In this document: in pieces, positions 24,401 through 34,265 of the stretch
How the letters are laid out: every line of letters begins with the position of its first letter
Numbering within the stretch: position 1 is the first letter of the stretch
Assembly: GCF_022682495.2 (NCBI RefSeq)
Contig: NC_071389.1
Span: 184,001,556-184,065,555 of the forward strand
DNA: 64,000 bases
Reading direction: 5' to 3'
Origin: Desmodus rotundus
Lineage: Eukaryota; Chordata; Mammalia; Chiroptera; Phyllostomidae
Translations under genes and position numbers: made by a program
Notes under the pieces: generated by a model
What the model saw: only the letters and a program-made list of their open reading frames with translations
Databases searched by the model: none
What the model was told of the DNA's origin: nothing

Positions 24401-24645
24401 CCCTTCAGGCTGCCCTATGTTCACTGCAGTGTTATTTATAACAGCCAACAAACAAAAGCAATCCAAGTGCCTACCAACAGACACGTGGATAAAGACGAGG
24501 TAGTCATATACAATAGAATATTACTTGGCCATAACAAATGAAAGGTTACCATTTGCAACAGCACGGACTAGCGGGTATTACGCTAAGTGAAATAAGTCAG
24601 ACAGTAAAAGACAAATACCATGTGACTTCACTTGTATGTGAAAGT
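21463..24645 (+). pseudogene. L1 ORF2 remnant, truncated and inactive
   Basis: About 3.2 kb of sense L1, starting late in the ORF2 endonuclease region and running through the reverse transcriptase and C-terminal region. Recognisable segments include the linker with 'agggaaatttttagccatac', the [10 protein letters not shown] block near 22162-22190, the H-D-Q-V-G-F block near 22442-22460 and the cysteine-rich tail near 24080-24150. The catalytic F-A-D-D box at 22850-22861 reads F-A-stop-D. Frameshifts and stops break every frame. ORF1, the 5' UTR, the 3' UTR and any poly(A) tail are absent. A mariner miniature element is inserted near the 3' end. Confidence 0.9.
24271..24415. mobile_element. mariner miniature element nested in L1
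   Basis: A 145-bp insert with inverted ends ('gtgggcaaaagtaggtta' on the left, an imperfect reverse complement 'ttaagcctacttttgcctac' on the right). TA lies at both borders (24269-24270 and 24416-24417). The interior is AT-rich with no coding sequence. Removing it and one TA restores a continuous L1 ORF2 3' region. I recall this terminus from mammalian mariner elements, including those of bats. Confidence 0.85.
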
Positions 24646-24689
24646 ATATAAGCTCTCTTACATTCAAGGTCCTTTATTACGGCCAACCT

Positions 24690-25380
24690 CTGACCTCTGA
24701 TTTCTGCTTCATGTACCTCTCATTCCAGTCAGGTTCAGCCATGCGCTATTCCCTGTTCATGCTCTAGATTGCCATGCCTCTTATGGCTTTGCAGAAAATG
24801 ATCCTACTGCTTAAAATATCTCCCCTTCCAGCTTCTCAGGTAGTCTCCCTCAAGACACAATTTAAGGCCTCCTTTTCCATGAACACTGAATGCTCCTACC
24901 CTTTGGGCATGTCTTTTGTCTCTAAATCCTCAGAACCAGTAATCCATAACCCTAACTCTTGCCTACTTTATCCTCTCTATCCAGGTTACCTTTATACAGA
25001 ATGTTTACTCTCTGTCTGCCCTTCTGTCTTCTTTTCTAACCCACCACCCTCTCTGAGCACCTTGGCTTCCTTCCTCTCGGCAGTTGCTCGCTCCTACCTG
25101 AAGGCCTCTGTACGGGTGTTCTTTCTGTCCAGGACTCTCTCCCTCCAGATCTTTACTTGACTGCTTTCTTCACATCATTCAGATTTGCTGTTCACAGAGG
25201 CATCTCAGAGGTCTCCCCTGGTCCCTGCCTCTCTCTGTCACATTACCTCAGTATTTATTTCTTTACAGGACTCATCGGTACCTATTTTACAAATTTGTTC
25301 ACTTGAGTGTAAGCTCAATGACAGCAGGGTCCTTGTCAGTTCACTGCTGACTCAATAAATATGTGTGGAATGAATGGAAA
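24690..25380 (+). mobile_element. L2 (LINE2) 3' region, sense
   Basis: 'gattgccatgcctcttatgg', 'atctccccttccagcttctc', 'caagacacaatttaaggcct' and a 3' UTR with 'gtgtaagctcaatgacagca', 'ctcaataaatatgtgtgg' and 'aatgaatgga' follow the sense L2 order. A 128-codon frame at 24774-25160 lies inside it and is decayed L2, not a gene. Confidence 0.75.
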
Positions 25381-25384
25381 CCTC

Positions 25385-25512
25385 GTGCCCTCTATTAAAT
25401 CATGAGCTATTTGAGAACATAGAAATTCCTTTATATGTCTTTGAATCCCTATGGTGCATAGTCTTTTTCCTAACAGTTAGTAATCACTCTCATATTTATT
25501 GAATGAATGAAA
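25385..25512 (+). mobile_element. second L2 3' tail, sense
   Basis: 'aatcatgagctatttgagaa', 'tgtctttgaatccctatggt' and the ending 'atttattgaatgaatga' are another L2 3' end directly behind the previous one. Confidence 0.65.
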
Positions 25513-25551
25513 AGAGTCCTTGACTATATTTTGATCATTTAAAAAAAAAAC

Positions 25552-25705
25552 CTATTAGAATCATCTGGAGAGCTTTTTAGAAATGTCAATGCCCTAATCC
25601 TACCCTCCAGGATTCTGATTTAATTGGTCTGGGAAGAAACTTAGACACCATTTTTTTAAGCTCCTCGGATGATGCTAATGGACAGCCAAGGTTTCTGTAA
25701 GCCCT
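25552..25705. mobile_element. MER5-like hAT-Charlie element
   Basis: 'ttagaatcatctggagagct', 'ttttagaaatgtcaatgccc', 'ccaggattctgatttaattg' and 'cggatgatgctaatggacag' follow the order of MER5A and related short hAT elements. Non-coding. Confidence 0.65.
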
Positions 25706-25840
25706 GAAAAAGAATGCCAGGGCCAAATAAAATTTTGAATACTGAACAAACTTTAGGATAAGACCATTGATTTAATTCTTGAATTGCTCTTCCTGAAGAA
25801 TTGAGACCAAGTGCCCTCTCTCTCTTTTCTTTTCTTTTTT

Positions 25841-26002
25841 AACATTCCAGAGGTCATGCAATACCAGATCGATATGCCCCCACTCCATCTCCCTGTTCCA
25901 AAAACCCATCCGATGCTGTCCTCAGACAGAGGGTGTGTCTGATGCTAAACTGTTAAGAACCAATACCTATGGTTGATCTTAGCCAAAAGGCCAAGGAGCA
26001 AT
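25841..26002 (-). pseudogene. RNU2P: U2 snRNA processed pseudogene
   Basis: The reverse complement matches U2 spliceosomal RNA from its first nucleotide. 'ggccttttggctaagatcaa' is the highly conserved U2 5' region, near 25975-25994. The Sm-site region, 'tttttggaacagggagatgg' and 'ctggtattgca' follow in order. The copy stops about ten bases short of the mature 3' end and is followed (on its own strand) by an A/G-rich tail at 25820-25840. Exact 13-bp duplications CCAAGTGCCCTCT flank it (25807-25819 and 26004-26016), as made by the L1 machinery. Many substitutions and no snRNA promoter are evident, so it is not expected to function. Confidence 0.93.
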
Positions 26003-26016
26003 CCCAAGTGCCCTCT

Positions 26017-26269
26017 TTTGCAAAGGTCTGAGGGAAAACATCTAAAAAATCAAACCCTACTTTGATGCCATTCTCTGAAGGAGGTGGCCTTCAAAGCGAT
26101 ACATCTCCTGTTCACAAGTTCTTTGGAAAAAGCATTGGCTATAGCTAGCACCTGTAGGTCCCCACAGGCCATGACAGGAAAATGCTACTATGTCATAAAG
26201 GCATTTAGAATCACTCTTGAAATGATCTAGGGCCTGTATGCAAAAGGGTGAATTATTCCTTCCTATCAC
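26017..26269. other. unassigned sequence
   Basis: Nothing recognised. A 70-codon minus-strand open frame is not protein-like. Confidence 0.45.
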
Positions 26270-26620
26270 GGTGTTAATATGAATGCGTAAGCCTATTGTG
26301 TTCAGGATTCAATAGACCTGCAATGATTTAGGCAGAGAGGAGGTTTGCAAAGCAGAAGAAAGCCTGCCTAATTAGAAAACAAGGAACAGGAAAATAAATA
26401 AAGGGGTTGCACAAAGTCAGCTCCGGCTCTAATTTGCCTGGAGGCATCCTAACACTTGCCGCACAATAAATCGAATTTTTGCTGTATACATTCAATATTT
26501 GTTAATAAGCTGCCAGCTAGCATTTTTTCTTTATTCCTTCACAAGCAGGGAAGAGTGTGTTTATTGTCAGGTGGGCATGTGAAATGAACCACATACAGGC
26601 AACTACCAGTCTACAGAGGA
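26270..26620. promoter_or_regulatory. candidate conserved non-coding block
   Basis: Repeat-free block with homeodomain-like and HOX/PBX-like words ('gcctaattagaaaac', 'cacaataaatcgaattt', 'ctgtatacattcaatatttg') and 'attgtcaggtgggca', an E-box-like site. Composition and word content resemble developmental enhancers, but conservation cannot be judged from one genome. Confidence 0.3.
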
Positions 26621-26899
26621 GCAGCCTATCTCGGAAAATGTCTGTCCCCAACTTGCAAAGGAGGGAGGGTAGTGGGGGAGCACAGGTGAGATTCATGGAC
26701 TTCACATATTATCTCGAGGAGGAAAATAATGATTTTTAGAGGCAATTTGACAAAGAATTTTTAGCCTGCTAGTCTGGGTTAGCGTTTCTGAATGTGATAA
26801 ATAACAGTGCTCTTGGACAGCCCATTTTTTCTTTATTTTGATACCCTTACAGCAGTAATCATGCCTCTTGTCAAGTGTTATAAAGATAAAGACAAATAT

Positions 26900-27130
26900 T
26901 TCCTATTGCTATTCTGTCAATGCAGCTCAACTCCAGCCAAAGAAAGGCACCCCTGCCGAATGTGTGGAAAGTACCATTTGTCTGTGTCCATCACAGATTG
27001 AGGCACATCCTGTTCCACCAGGATCGTCAGGTCGCAGAAATAGAAATCCGCCTCTGCCAGCGTTGAGGCTTCCTTGGCTTGCTCCGGAAACTAGCGCCTC
27101 TTGAACATTTTCTTCACATCGACTCCGAGA
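26900..27130 (+). other. CpG-containing unique block, possible old exon
   Basis: Richer in CpG than its surroundings ('gaccgagc', 'aatccgcctc', 'cgactccgag'). Open in two plus frames at once (26807-27001 and 26868-27104), with an acceptor-like 'tctgtcaatgcag' at about 26913-26925. No known domain, and no donor site that I would trust. It could be an exon, a conserved element or chance. Confidence 0.2.
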
Positions 27131-27555
27131 TTTATCTTCCTTTTCTGGGACTATAGATTAGACCGAGCAACATATCCGTAAGGTTAAACAGCAAAGCAAT
27201 CCCCTAGTCAAATAATACGGGCTTTGGCATCAGATGATTCGTTTTTAATCAGAAAGGTTCCACACAATCGTTATTTATTGATGGTAGCAATATTTGAAAA
27301 ACATAAAATGATTTCCAAAGATGTGGTTCAGGAACCCACCTGAAAAAAAACTTGTTCATGCCAAAACAGATGGAGTTTGGCTTAATTGCTGAACTAAATT
27401 GCCATATGGAACAAAACACAGCTGATTATTGCATTAACACTAATGTTAATATGCTTCATCATTCTGTTGTCATTGCAGCTACAGTTGCCACCAGACTTTA
27501 ATCAATATGTTTTCAAGGGAATTGAAATTTTGGAACCTGGGACCAAAAGAGATGT
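27131..27555. other. unassigned sequence
   Basis: No recognised feature. AT-rich, with 'taacactaatgttaatatgc' at 27434. Confidence 0.45.
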
Positions 27556-27559
27556 CAGA

Positions 27560-27645
27560 GATTGTCTAGTCATTCACAAATGAGGAAACTGAGGCCTATG
27601 AGGGATGAATAATCTGTATAAAGGCATATACCCCACAATGTGGAA
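27560..27645 (-). mobile_element. MIR fragment, antisense
   Basis: 'caaatgaggaaactgaggcc' is the MIR antisense core. The rest is short and diverged. Confidence 0.6.
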
Positions 27646-28479
27646 ATGAAAGATTCTCTGAAAGCATAGGGCACATATAGGCAAGGCATTAATAAGAGAA
27701 AGATAATTATAACACAAGTTTAAAAAAATGCCACTACTGCAAACAACCATGACAGAAGGTTTGGTGCAATTAGATAAAATAAACAGGAAAACAGGGCGAC
27801 CTAATTTGATAAGATTCTTTTTCATTCTTAGCATCTCTTAGTTAAAACCCAGGATTACATATGTTCTCTTCCTGGTTTTTGGTGATGATTTCTTACTTAG
27901 TATCCTCTTCCCAGGATATTTTCAGTATCAAATGAAACCTTGTGAATGATAGAAGAGAAACACCAATAAGCCGCAGAGGATGGTTGGGGAAAGAACACGG
28001 AATGCAAAAACAAAGAGACATCGTGCATTTCCAGGTGTAGTGAGTGGAGATTTTTTCTCTTAGTTTTTCTCATAACAGTTGATCCTTCCCTGGTCTTCTT
28101 TTTTTCTGCAAAGCGAAAAATGAATGGGAATTGATCTGAAAAGCTATTTCAAAAGTTATTACAGGATTGTCAGTAACCCTCTAAACCTAACTTCCATCCT
28201 CACTGCCGCCCTTATACCCAACACACAAAACCCTTTGAAAAGCTAGGATTGGAAGTCTAAAGTGAGAACACAGTAAGCCAGTGGTCACGGCCTGCCCCCA
28301 CCCAAGCTCAAGGCCAGTGACCCAGAAACAGGTAACAGGGGGCCTCCAAATTCTGGGAAAGTAGTTGTACAGGTGCACTGAATGGATGCTTCATTTCATG
28401 ATTTGTGTTTCATCCACTGCAGCAAACTTCTAAAAGATGTCTAAATCCTTTCATTTTCTTAGATACCCCCCTGACAGAA
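27646..28479. other. unassigned sequence
   Basis: No gene or repeat recognised in about 0.8 kb. Confidence 0.45.
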
Positions 28480-28655
28480 TCCTCTGTTACAGTATTCTTC
28501 ACCTGTAATTTCCCCTCCTGCTACTTTTTTCTATCTCTCCCTACTCATTTGGTAGCTCCTGTTCCACTCCAAAGCATATTTATTACCTCTGTGCCTAATG
28601 CACAATCGGAGCTCAGTAACTCTTACTGAATATGTGAATGAATCCAGCATTTATT
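28480..28655 (+). mobile_element. L2 3' end, sense
   Basis: 'ttattacctctgtgcctaat', 'ggagctcagtaactcttact' and 'gaatatgtgaatgaat' match the sense L2 3' end. Confidence 0.6.
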
Positions 28656-29335
28656 TGAGCTGCTGAGTTCTAAATGCTGTGTTAGCCAGTGTGTGTTTAT
28701 GTGCTTGTGTCTGTTGTGTATGTGTTACTCGTGAGTTAGGGTTAAAAAAGCAAGCTACTATAACAGAGAGATCTGAGAATATAGAAGCATAGTTAAGATA
28801 AAAGTTTCTTTTTCTCTTCCACAACCAACCAGTGATAGTTGAGTGGACAATGTAGGTAAGTAGGTCTGGTCTGCAAAGTCATCCTGGGACCAGGCTCATG
28901 GGTTAGCTCTACCATCCACCCATATATGCCTTCCTTCTCTGGGTTTAAGGTGACTCCATGTCCCAGCCTGAGGAAATGGGCAGGGGAGGATGAGAGGGGC
29001 AAAGAGAGAGTAAAGAGCAAGCAGCTTTCTTAGCACACATTTTTTCCCCATTCACATCCCATTGGCTATAACTTTGTCACAGGACCAAACCTTAGCTGCA
29101 AGCAAAGCTGTGAAATTTAGTCTCAAGCTGGGTAGCCACATGCCCAGACAAAAATGCAAGTGTGAGTAGTTTGGGGGAGGGAGGGGCATCTATTAATAAA
29201 ACAAAAAGGAGATGTTGGGGGACTAGTTGTCTCTACCACAGAGTGTATTTTGGAGGAAGAAGCAAAAAATATATAATTTAGACGTCATAAAATATAAACA
29301 ACTAGTAGAAATATGTGTTATATGTAAGATTTTTC
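28656..29335. other. unassigned sequence
   Basis: A short TG-rich patch at 28685-28725. Nothing else recognised. Confidence 0.45.
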
Positions 29336-29339
29336 TGTC

Positions 29340-29745
29340 CCAAACTTGGAACTGCAAACATTTATTTCCTCGCAATTCTGTGGATCAGCAATCAGCTGGG
29401 ATGGTTCATCTGTGGTCTACATGTCAGGCACGATCATGTGTCAGTTGGCTGACAATGGCCTCATCGGCTTGTCTTGTGGTTGGCTGGCTGTTGGCAGTGG
29501 TGAGGAGCTAACTGGCCAAAGCAGATCACATGGTCAAGTCCGGACTCAAGGAGCAGAGAAATAGATACCAACTCTTGATGGGAGTTACTGCAAAGTCATA
29601 TCACAAAGGGGCATGCATAAAGGAAGAGGAAGAACTTCTGATCATTTCTGAAAAAAATCTACCACAAAAACCAGAATCAAAGTACAAAAACAAGTATCAC
29701 AGAACATTCTACAAAGCTTCATAAGAGAAGGCATGTTCTAAAATT
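29340..29745 (-). mobile_element. MLT1-like LTR, antisense, diverged
   Basis: 'aatctgtggatcagcaat'-like and 'cagctgggatggttcatctg' words, followed by repeated 'ggctggctgttggcagtg' and 'catggtcaagtccggactca', recall the antisense middle of older MLT1 LTRs. Ends are uncertain. Confidence 0.5.
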
Positions 29746-29880
29746 GTTGGCAACATTTTGTGAAAGAAATAATGAAATATATATTATTTTTAGCATGATC
29801 AAAGTATAAATTTAAGCAGCATAAACCATTTCACTCTTTAATTTAAGAAATAAAATAAACTACTTTTTAAAAAGTATCAC

Positions 29881-30029
29881 AGCCCTGACCAGTGTGGCTC
29901 AGTTGATTGGGTGCCAACCTGCAGGGCGGGGGGAAGGCGGGTGCCAGTTTTTCTCCTGGTTGGAGCACATGCCTGGGTTGCAGGTTCGGTCCCCAGTCAG
30001 GGTGTGTGCGAGAAGCAAACAATCTACAT
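29881..30029 (+). mobile_element. Ves-type bat SINE
   Basis: A tRNA-derived SINE. 'agccctgaccagtgtggctc' with 'agttgattggg' is the pol III A-box region. 'tgcctgggttgcaggttc', 'ggtccccagtcagggtg' and 'tgcgagaagcaaac' form the B-box side. The 3' simple-sequence tail is missing. This family is known from bats, and its presence is the best taxonomic clue in the window. Confidence 0.85.
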
Positions 30030-30034
30030 ATCCC

Positions 30035-30250
30035 TTATAGGGCTTTTACTATATGCTGGGCATGATTTCAATGCTGCAGGTGTGTTAGTAGTTCTTCTTA
30101 ATCCTCATAACAATTTTACAAAGTGCATACTTTTATGCTTTTTTATAAATGAGTAGACTGAGGTACAGGGAAGTTAGGTAATTTGTCTACCCTCACAGAG
30201 CTAGTGAATGTTGCAGCTGATCAAACTGACCCCAGTAAAGACTACACTAT
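30035..30250 (-). mobile_element. MIR SINE, antisense
   Basis: 'actatatgctgggcatgatt', 'cttaatcctcataacaattt', 'gagtagactgaggtacaggg' and 'ctcacagagctagtgaatg' make a nearly complete antisense MIR directly next to the Ves element. Confidence 0.8.
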
Positions 30251-30267
30251 GTATTTACTTTGTATTA

Positions 30268-30305
30268 CTTTGGATAAATTTAAAAACATTTAAATTTATC
30301 CAAAG
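30268..30305. repeat. perfect short inverted repeat (hairpin)
   Basis: Arms of 17 bp (CTTTGGATAAATTTAAA at 30268-30284 and its exact reverse complement at 30289-30305) with a 4-bp loop. It lies just past a MIR and is not part of any repeat I recognise. Confidence 0.9.
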
Positions 30306-30835
30306 AAAGTATTTAAGTAGTTCCAAAGGCTGATAGAAAAATGCTGTAAAAGCAGGCGGTAGAAATATTAGGGAGTAACTCAAACTGAAAAGCCCATGGA
30401 AGTGAAGCTGCCTCCTCAAATCCACAGTGAGTTGCTGGCAGAGACAAAGTAAGATCTGGGTCTCCAGAGGGTGGCCCAGAGCTCCTCAAACTAGATCATG
30501 GCTGCCACGTGGCTCCTATGGAGTGACTGGGTGAGGAAAGAAGAGATGAAAAATGTAATTGAGTCTCATGTAATTGTGAGAACTAATGAGGAATTCAGGC
30601 AAGAATGGATCTCAAGATACTGTCAGCAAACTCCCCAGTAAACACATCTCTGCAGATTAACTTTCTTAAACTCTAACATGCAAAAACTTAAGTCCATGGA
30701 TGTAAGTAACACATAGGCAAAATACAAGTGGACAGCACCTAAAAAACAAGAGCAGACTCTTTTTTGTTTGTTTGTTTGTTTTTAACGTATGGTGGCAGCT
30801 GAGGCAGCACGTGACCTTGATCTAATTTAATCAGC
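30306..30835. other. unassigned sequence with (TTTG)n
   Basis: No gene. A short (TTTG)n run lies at 30762-30782. Confidence 0.5.
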
Positions 30836-30839
30836 CCAT

Positions 30840-30960
30840 CAGTATTATTATTAGTTTCACACCCCAGCAAAGGCAACAGTCTCAAGGAAATCAAGTGACT
30901 TTCCTAAGGTCACAGAACAGGTAAGAAGCAGCACTGGGAAGCACATTCCAAATGAGTAAA
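30840..30960 (-). mobile_element. MIR SINE, antisense
   Basis: 'cagtattattattagtttca', 'caagtgactttcctaaggtc' and 'acagaacaggtaagaagcag' match an antisense MIR. Confidence 0.65.
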
Positions 30961-31685
30961 TTTTTCAGATAATAGAAGCTTATTCTTGGAAGCCCTAAAA
31001 CCATTTTGGATTTCCGCACTCTCTCGTGTGGTACACAGTCTCCTGCCTTCCAAGAGAAAGAACTGAAATATATTTTAATCTTTAACTCAGTTCCCAAAGT
31101 CATCATTATGTTTGTCTGTATGCACCAGCTCCCTTCAGAACGGCTGTAAAGAGGCAATTATACGGCAATGCCTTATTGAGACAGATATGCCTAGTGTCTG
31201 ACGATACACAGTCTTTTAAATACTGTTTCTTAGTACCTTTGTCTGCTTTTATGGTTTTCCCATCCTTTCTCGCATCAAAACACAGAACTGCTACTTCTTG
31301 CAGTTACATGCCTTCGTTATCCCCACCTCTTTCTGCCATGGACAAGAAACCACATGAGGGGCGATTGTTAGGATTTGGGTAAAATTCTGAGCTGTTAAAA
31401 TCTGAGCATGGGGCTGAGATGCTAGATCACAAGTTCTCAAGCAGAGGTGAAGCCATGCGTTTTCTTTTTGCTGGTCAGACTTTTTTCTTTAGCTGTATCC
31501 CTGACTGTTTAAATGTTAAACAAATCCTGAGGGTGTGGTGGGAGGGAGGGGACCATATTCCCTTGTGATGACAGATTTATCAGGATGAATAAAATAGCAC
31601 AAATTTTAAAGCAAAAATAAGAGAATATTCTAATAGAATTTGATTGTAAAAATTCAAATGTTGCTTTTAAGCTTTATTAAATATT
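30961..31685. other. unassigned sequence
   Basis: No recognised feature. The short frames at 30891-31157 and 31176-31382 are not protein-like. Confidence 0.45.
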
Positions 31686-31689
31686 AGAG

Positions 31690-31910
31690 AGGTAATTTGG
31701 TAAGATGTAGGAACATGGACTTTAATCCTAGAAATACCTAAATTATAACCTCTCTCTACTACTTTCTGACTATTGACTTTGGACAAATTATTTAATTTTC
31801 TCTGAGCCTCCATTTTTTATTTCTATATCTTAAATTGTGGATAATGATAAATCATCCCATAAAGTATGTAAAGTACCTGACACATAGTAGTTAGCTTTAA
31901 AATGTCATAT
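31690..31910 (+). mobile_element. MIR SINE, sense
   Basis: 'ggacaaattatttaattttc', 'tctgagcctccattttttat' and 'gtacctgacacatagtagtt' in sense MIR order, full core and tail. Confidence 0.75.
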
Positions 31911-32480
31911 AATAATATGAGTTGAGATCATATTTTTATTACTTGAACTTAAAATATGCTTAGTCTCAAAGTTACACTCATGATGGAATTTATAACTCAT
32001 AATTATAGAGCACAACAGTTAAAGAATTCATGTTGTCATCTTTGAAACCCTGAAGCTAGCAAAGTTTTGTCTTTAGAGCATTTGTGTGGCTTGAATTTAC
32101 CAATTATCATTTGAGCCAGATGTCTAAACTTTAGCAGTTTCTTGCTAAAGATCTGCTGACTGGCTGCCTGGCTGGCTGGATGGATGGATGAAGAAATACC
32201 AACAGACACTAAAGTAATAGCTAAAGATGATGGATTATGGATGAATAGAGATACATATATATCCATAACTGCTAAGAAAATTACTCTAACTAGATTAGAA
32301 ACATCATTTAAGAATATCAGTTTGGCAATATTAATTTGGACTTGAGCTTGAAGTATGACAAGACCTCAGAAACATGGAGCTGGAAGAAAGAGGAGAGAAA
32401 CCAGGCAGGGTAAGAATGGAGATGGGTAGCACAGAATCTGGTCCAGCTACGAAGAGGGTCCAGGAACAGATAGCAGGATA
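31911..32480. other. unassigned sequence
   Basis: A short 'ggatggatggatg' patch at 32178-32190. No other feature recognised. Confidence 0.45.
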
Positions 32481-32488
32481 GTCTAAGG

Positions 32489-32702
32489 CAGGCGTGTCAA
32501 ACTCATTTTCACTGGGGGCCACATCAGCCTCTCGGTTGCCTTCAAAGGGCCGAATCTAATTTTAGAACTGTATAAATACAACTACTCCTTAACTAGGGGC
32601 AAGGAGCTCGGCACTGCTGCCAGGTAGAAACAAGGTGCCGGGCCAGATAAAACAAGGTAGAGGGCCGGATTCGGCCCATGGGCCTTGTGTTTGCCACCTG
32701 TG
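32489..32702. mobile_element. non-autonomous hAT, normal form (copy 3)
   Basis: A 214-bp element flanked by exact 8-bp duplications GTCTAAGG (32481-32488 and 32703-32710). The left 120 bp match the fold-back copies at 1856 and 10535. The right part ('gccggattcggcccatggg', 'ccttgtgtttgccacctg') is a distinct right end, so this copy shows the unrearranged arrangement. Non-coding. Confidence 0.9.
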
Positions 32703-32710
32703 GTCTAAGG

Positions 32711-33370
32711 CTTAGAATCCAAGAGGCATTGCAAACTCAGCGCAATTCAGGAAGTTACTCCTGTGGGAGCTGGGCTGACAGGTTAGAGTGTACAGGAATG
32801 GCAACTTCCAAAAGGAGAGCAAGAACTCTTAAGAAATGGGAAGAGGACAGAAATAGCAGTCCTGGGAGATTTAACCATTCCCTGCAGAGCTGGGGGATGC
32901 AGTCTGTTATATCAGAATGATGCCCCAGCCCTTAGGGAAAGAGATTGGAAAGAACCAAACAGGCTGATTTGGGGGGCCAGAGGGCCAGAAAAAATAGGCA
33001 GAGAGATATGGCTGACAACTGAGAGGGGGCTAAGGCAGAATCCTGGGGGAAGGAAGGTCCCAGGCCAGGTAAAAAGAGTTGCAAAGACTATAGCCATGTG
33101 ACAACAAAACAGCACCCATTACAATACTATTAAGGAAAAGATTCAAGGAAGCAACATGGCCCAGCACCCATGGCAGGGCTCCGAGTCTTCAATCCCAGGT
33201 CCAGGAGGGGGACTCATTTTCAAGTCATCCTAAGTAGTGAAAATAAGGCTATATTCTGACTCACTCAGGATTAGATTTAGAATCAGGATGTAGCTGATGC
33301 TGTGTAGGGGAAGTCAATAACCAGGAGAAATTGGGAAGGCAAAAGCCACAGAAACAATGCTAATAACATG
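32711..33370. other. unassigned sequence
   Basis: A/G-rich plus strand, with no gene or repeat I can name. The sequence on both sides of the hAT may be one older, unrecognised element. Confidence 0.4.
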
Positions 33371-33374
33371 TTTC

Positions 33375-33490
33375 TCATGTGAAAATATTTTGAAAGGCTC
33401 CTTGAGGGCAGGAACCAAGTCTTCTTTTTCTGTTCCTGTCTTGTTACTCAGCCATAGATAGGCAGGTGAGCATTAGAGTTAATCCTTAGC
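33375..33490 (+). mobile_element. L2 3' end, sense
   Basis: 'ggctccttgagggcaggaac', 'caagtcttctttttctgtt' and 'aggcaggtgagcattagag' recall the sense L2 3' end. Confidence 0.55.
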
Positions 33491-34045
33491 AAAAACGCTC
33501 ATGGTTACAAATAATTATTCTAGTCACTATTTAATTGTTGCAAGTACCATTTACCTTTTTTCTCCTGTGAATCTATAAACAAGGATGTCCTGCCATATCT
33601 TCCTTGCTTCTCAGAAATATTTCCATAACTTTGGGGCCTGGGCCTCATCTCCGTCAGGGCCCTGACTGCTTTTCAGAAGAGTGTTAATTACTTCCATAGC
33701 ATTTGTCTGTTCATCTTAAACACCCTTCTCCAAGGTAGTCTGACCCATAGACTAGAGCTCTCGGTTTCTGCATAATTTTGTCTTCACAGTAGCACTACAT
33801 TTAATTAAACAAATTTTTGTTTAGCAACTGCCATGGGGACTAGATGAAAGGACACCAAGGAATAACAGATATTTGGAGCAAATACGGTTATGACACGGCT
33901 CCTGTCCTCGAGAAGCTTTAAAACAAGTCAGATAAGCAAATACAAATAATGAAATATGCTGAAGCTGAATGGAGCAAATACTACAATGAAGATGCAAAGA
34001 ACATGGAAGCAGAAGCAATCAATTCCTACTCAAAGGGTGTATGTT
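33491..34045. other. unassigned sequence
   Basis: No gene or repeat recognised. Confidence 0.45.
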
Positions 34046-34049
34046 ACTA

Positions 34050-34265
34050 ATCTCATCACTTCCCTTAATGCATTTCCTGGACCCTCCAGCTACTTGCATT
34101 TACTCTCTTCTCTGAAACTTCGTAGTATTTATTCCAACCTTTGGAATAACTGTCCTAGACTTTTCACTATCTTGATTATATTTCCCTGCCCTCCAAGTAG
34201 ACTGGAAGCTGGTAGAGAACTTCTTTTGTCTCTGGCACAGGTTCCCGGACATGGGAGCATTTAAT
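34050..34265 (+). mobile_element. L2 3' region, sense
   Basis: 'gtagtatttattccaacctt', 'aagtagactggaagctggta' and 'tttgtctctggcacaggtt' follow sense L2 order, diverged. The longest open frame of the window (34100-34567, minus, 155 codons) starts outside and reads antisense through it. It is not a gene. Confidence 0.55.

Noticed and set aside
24774..25160. 128-codon frame, at first glance a secreted protein
   Set aside because: It sits entirely in a sense L2 3' region, which is pyrimidine rich and stop poor.
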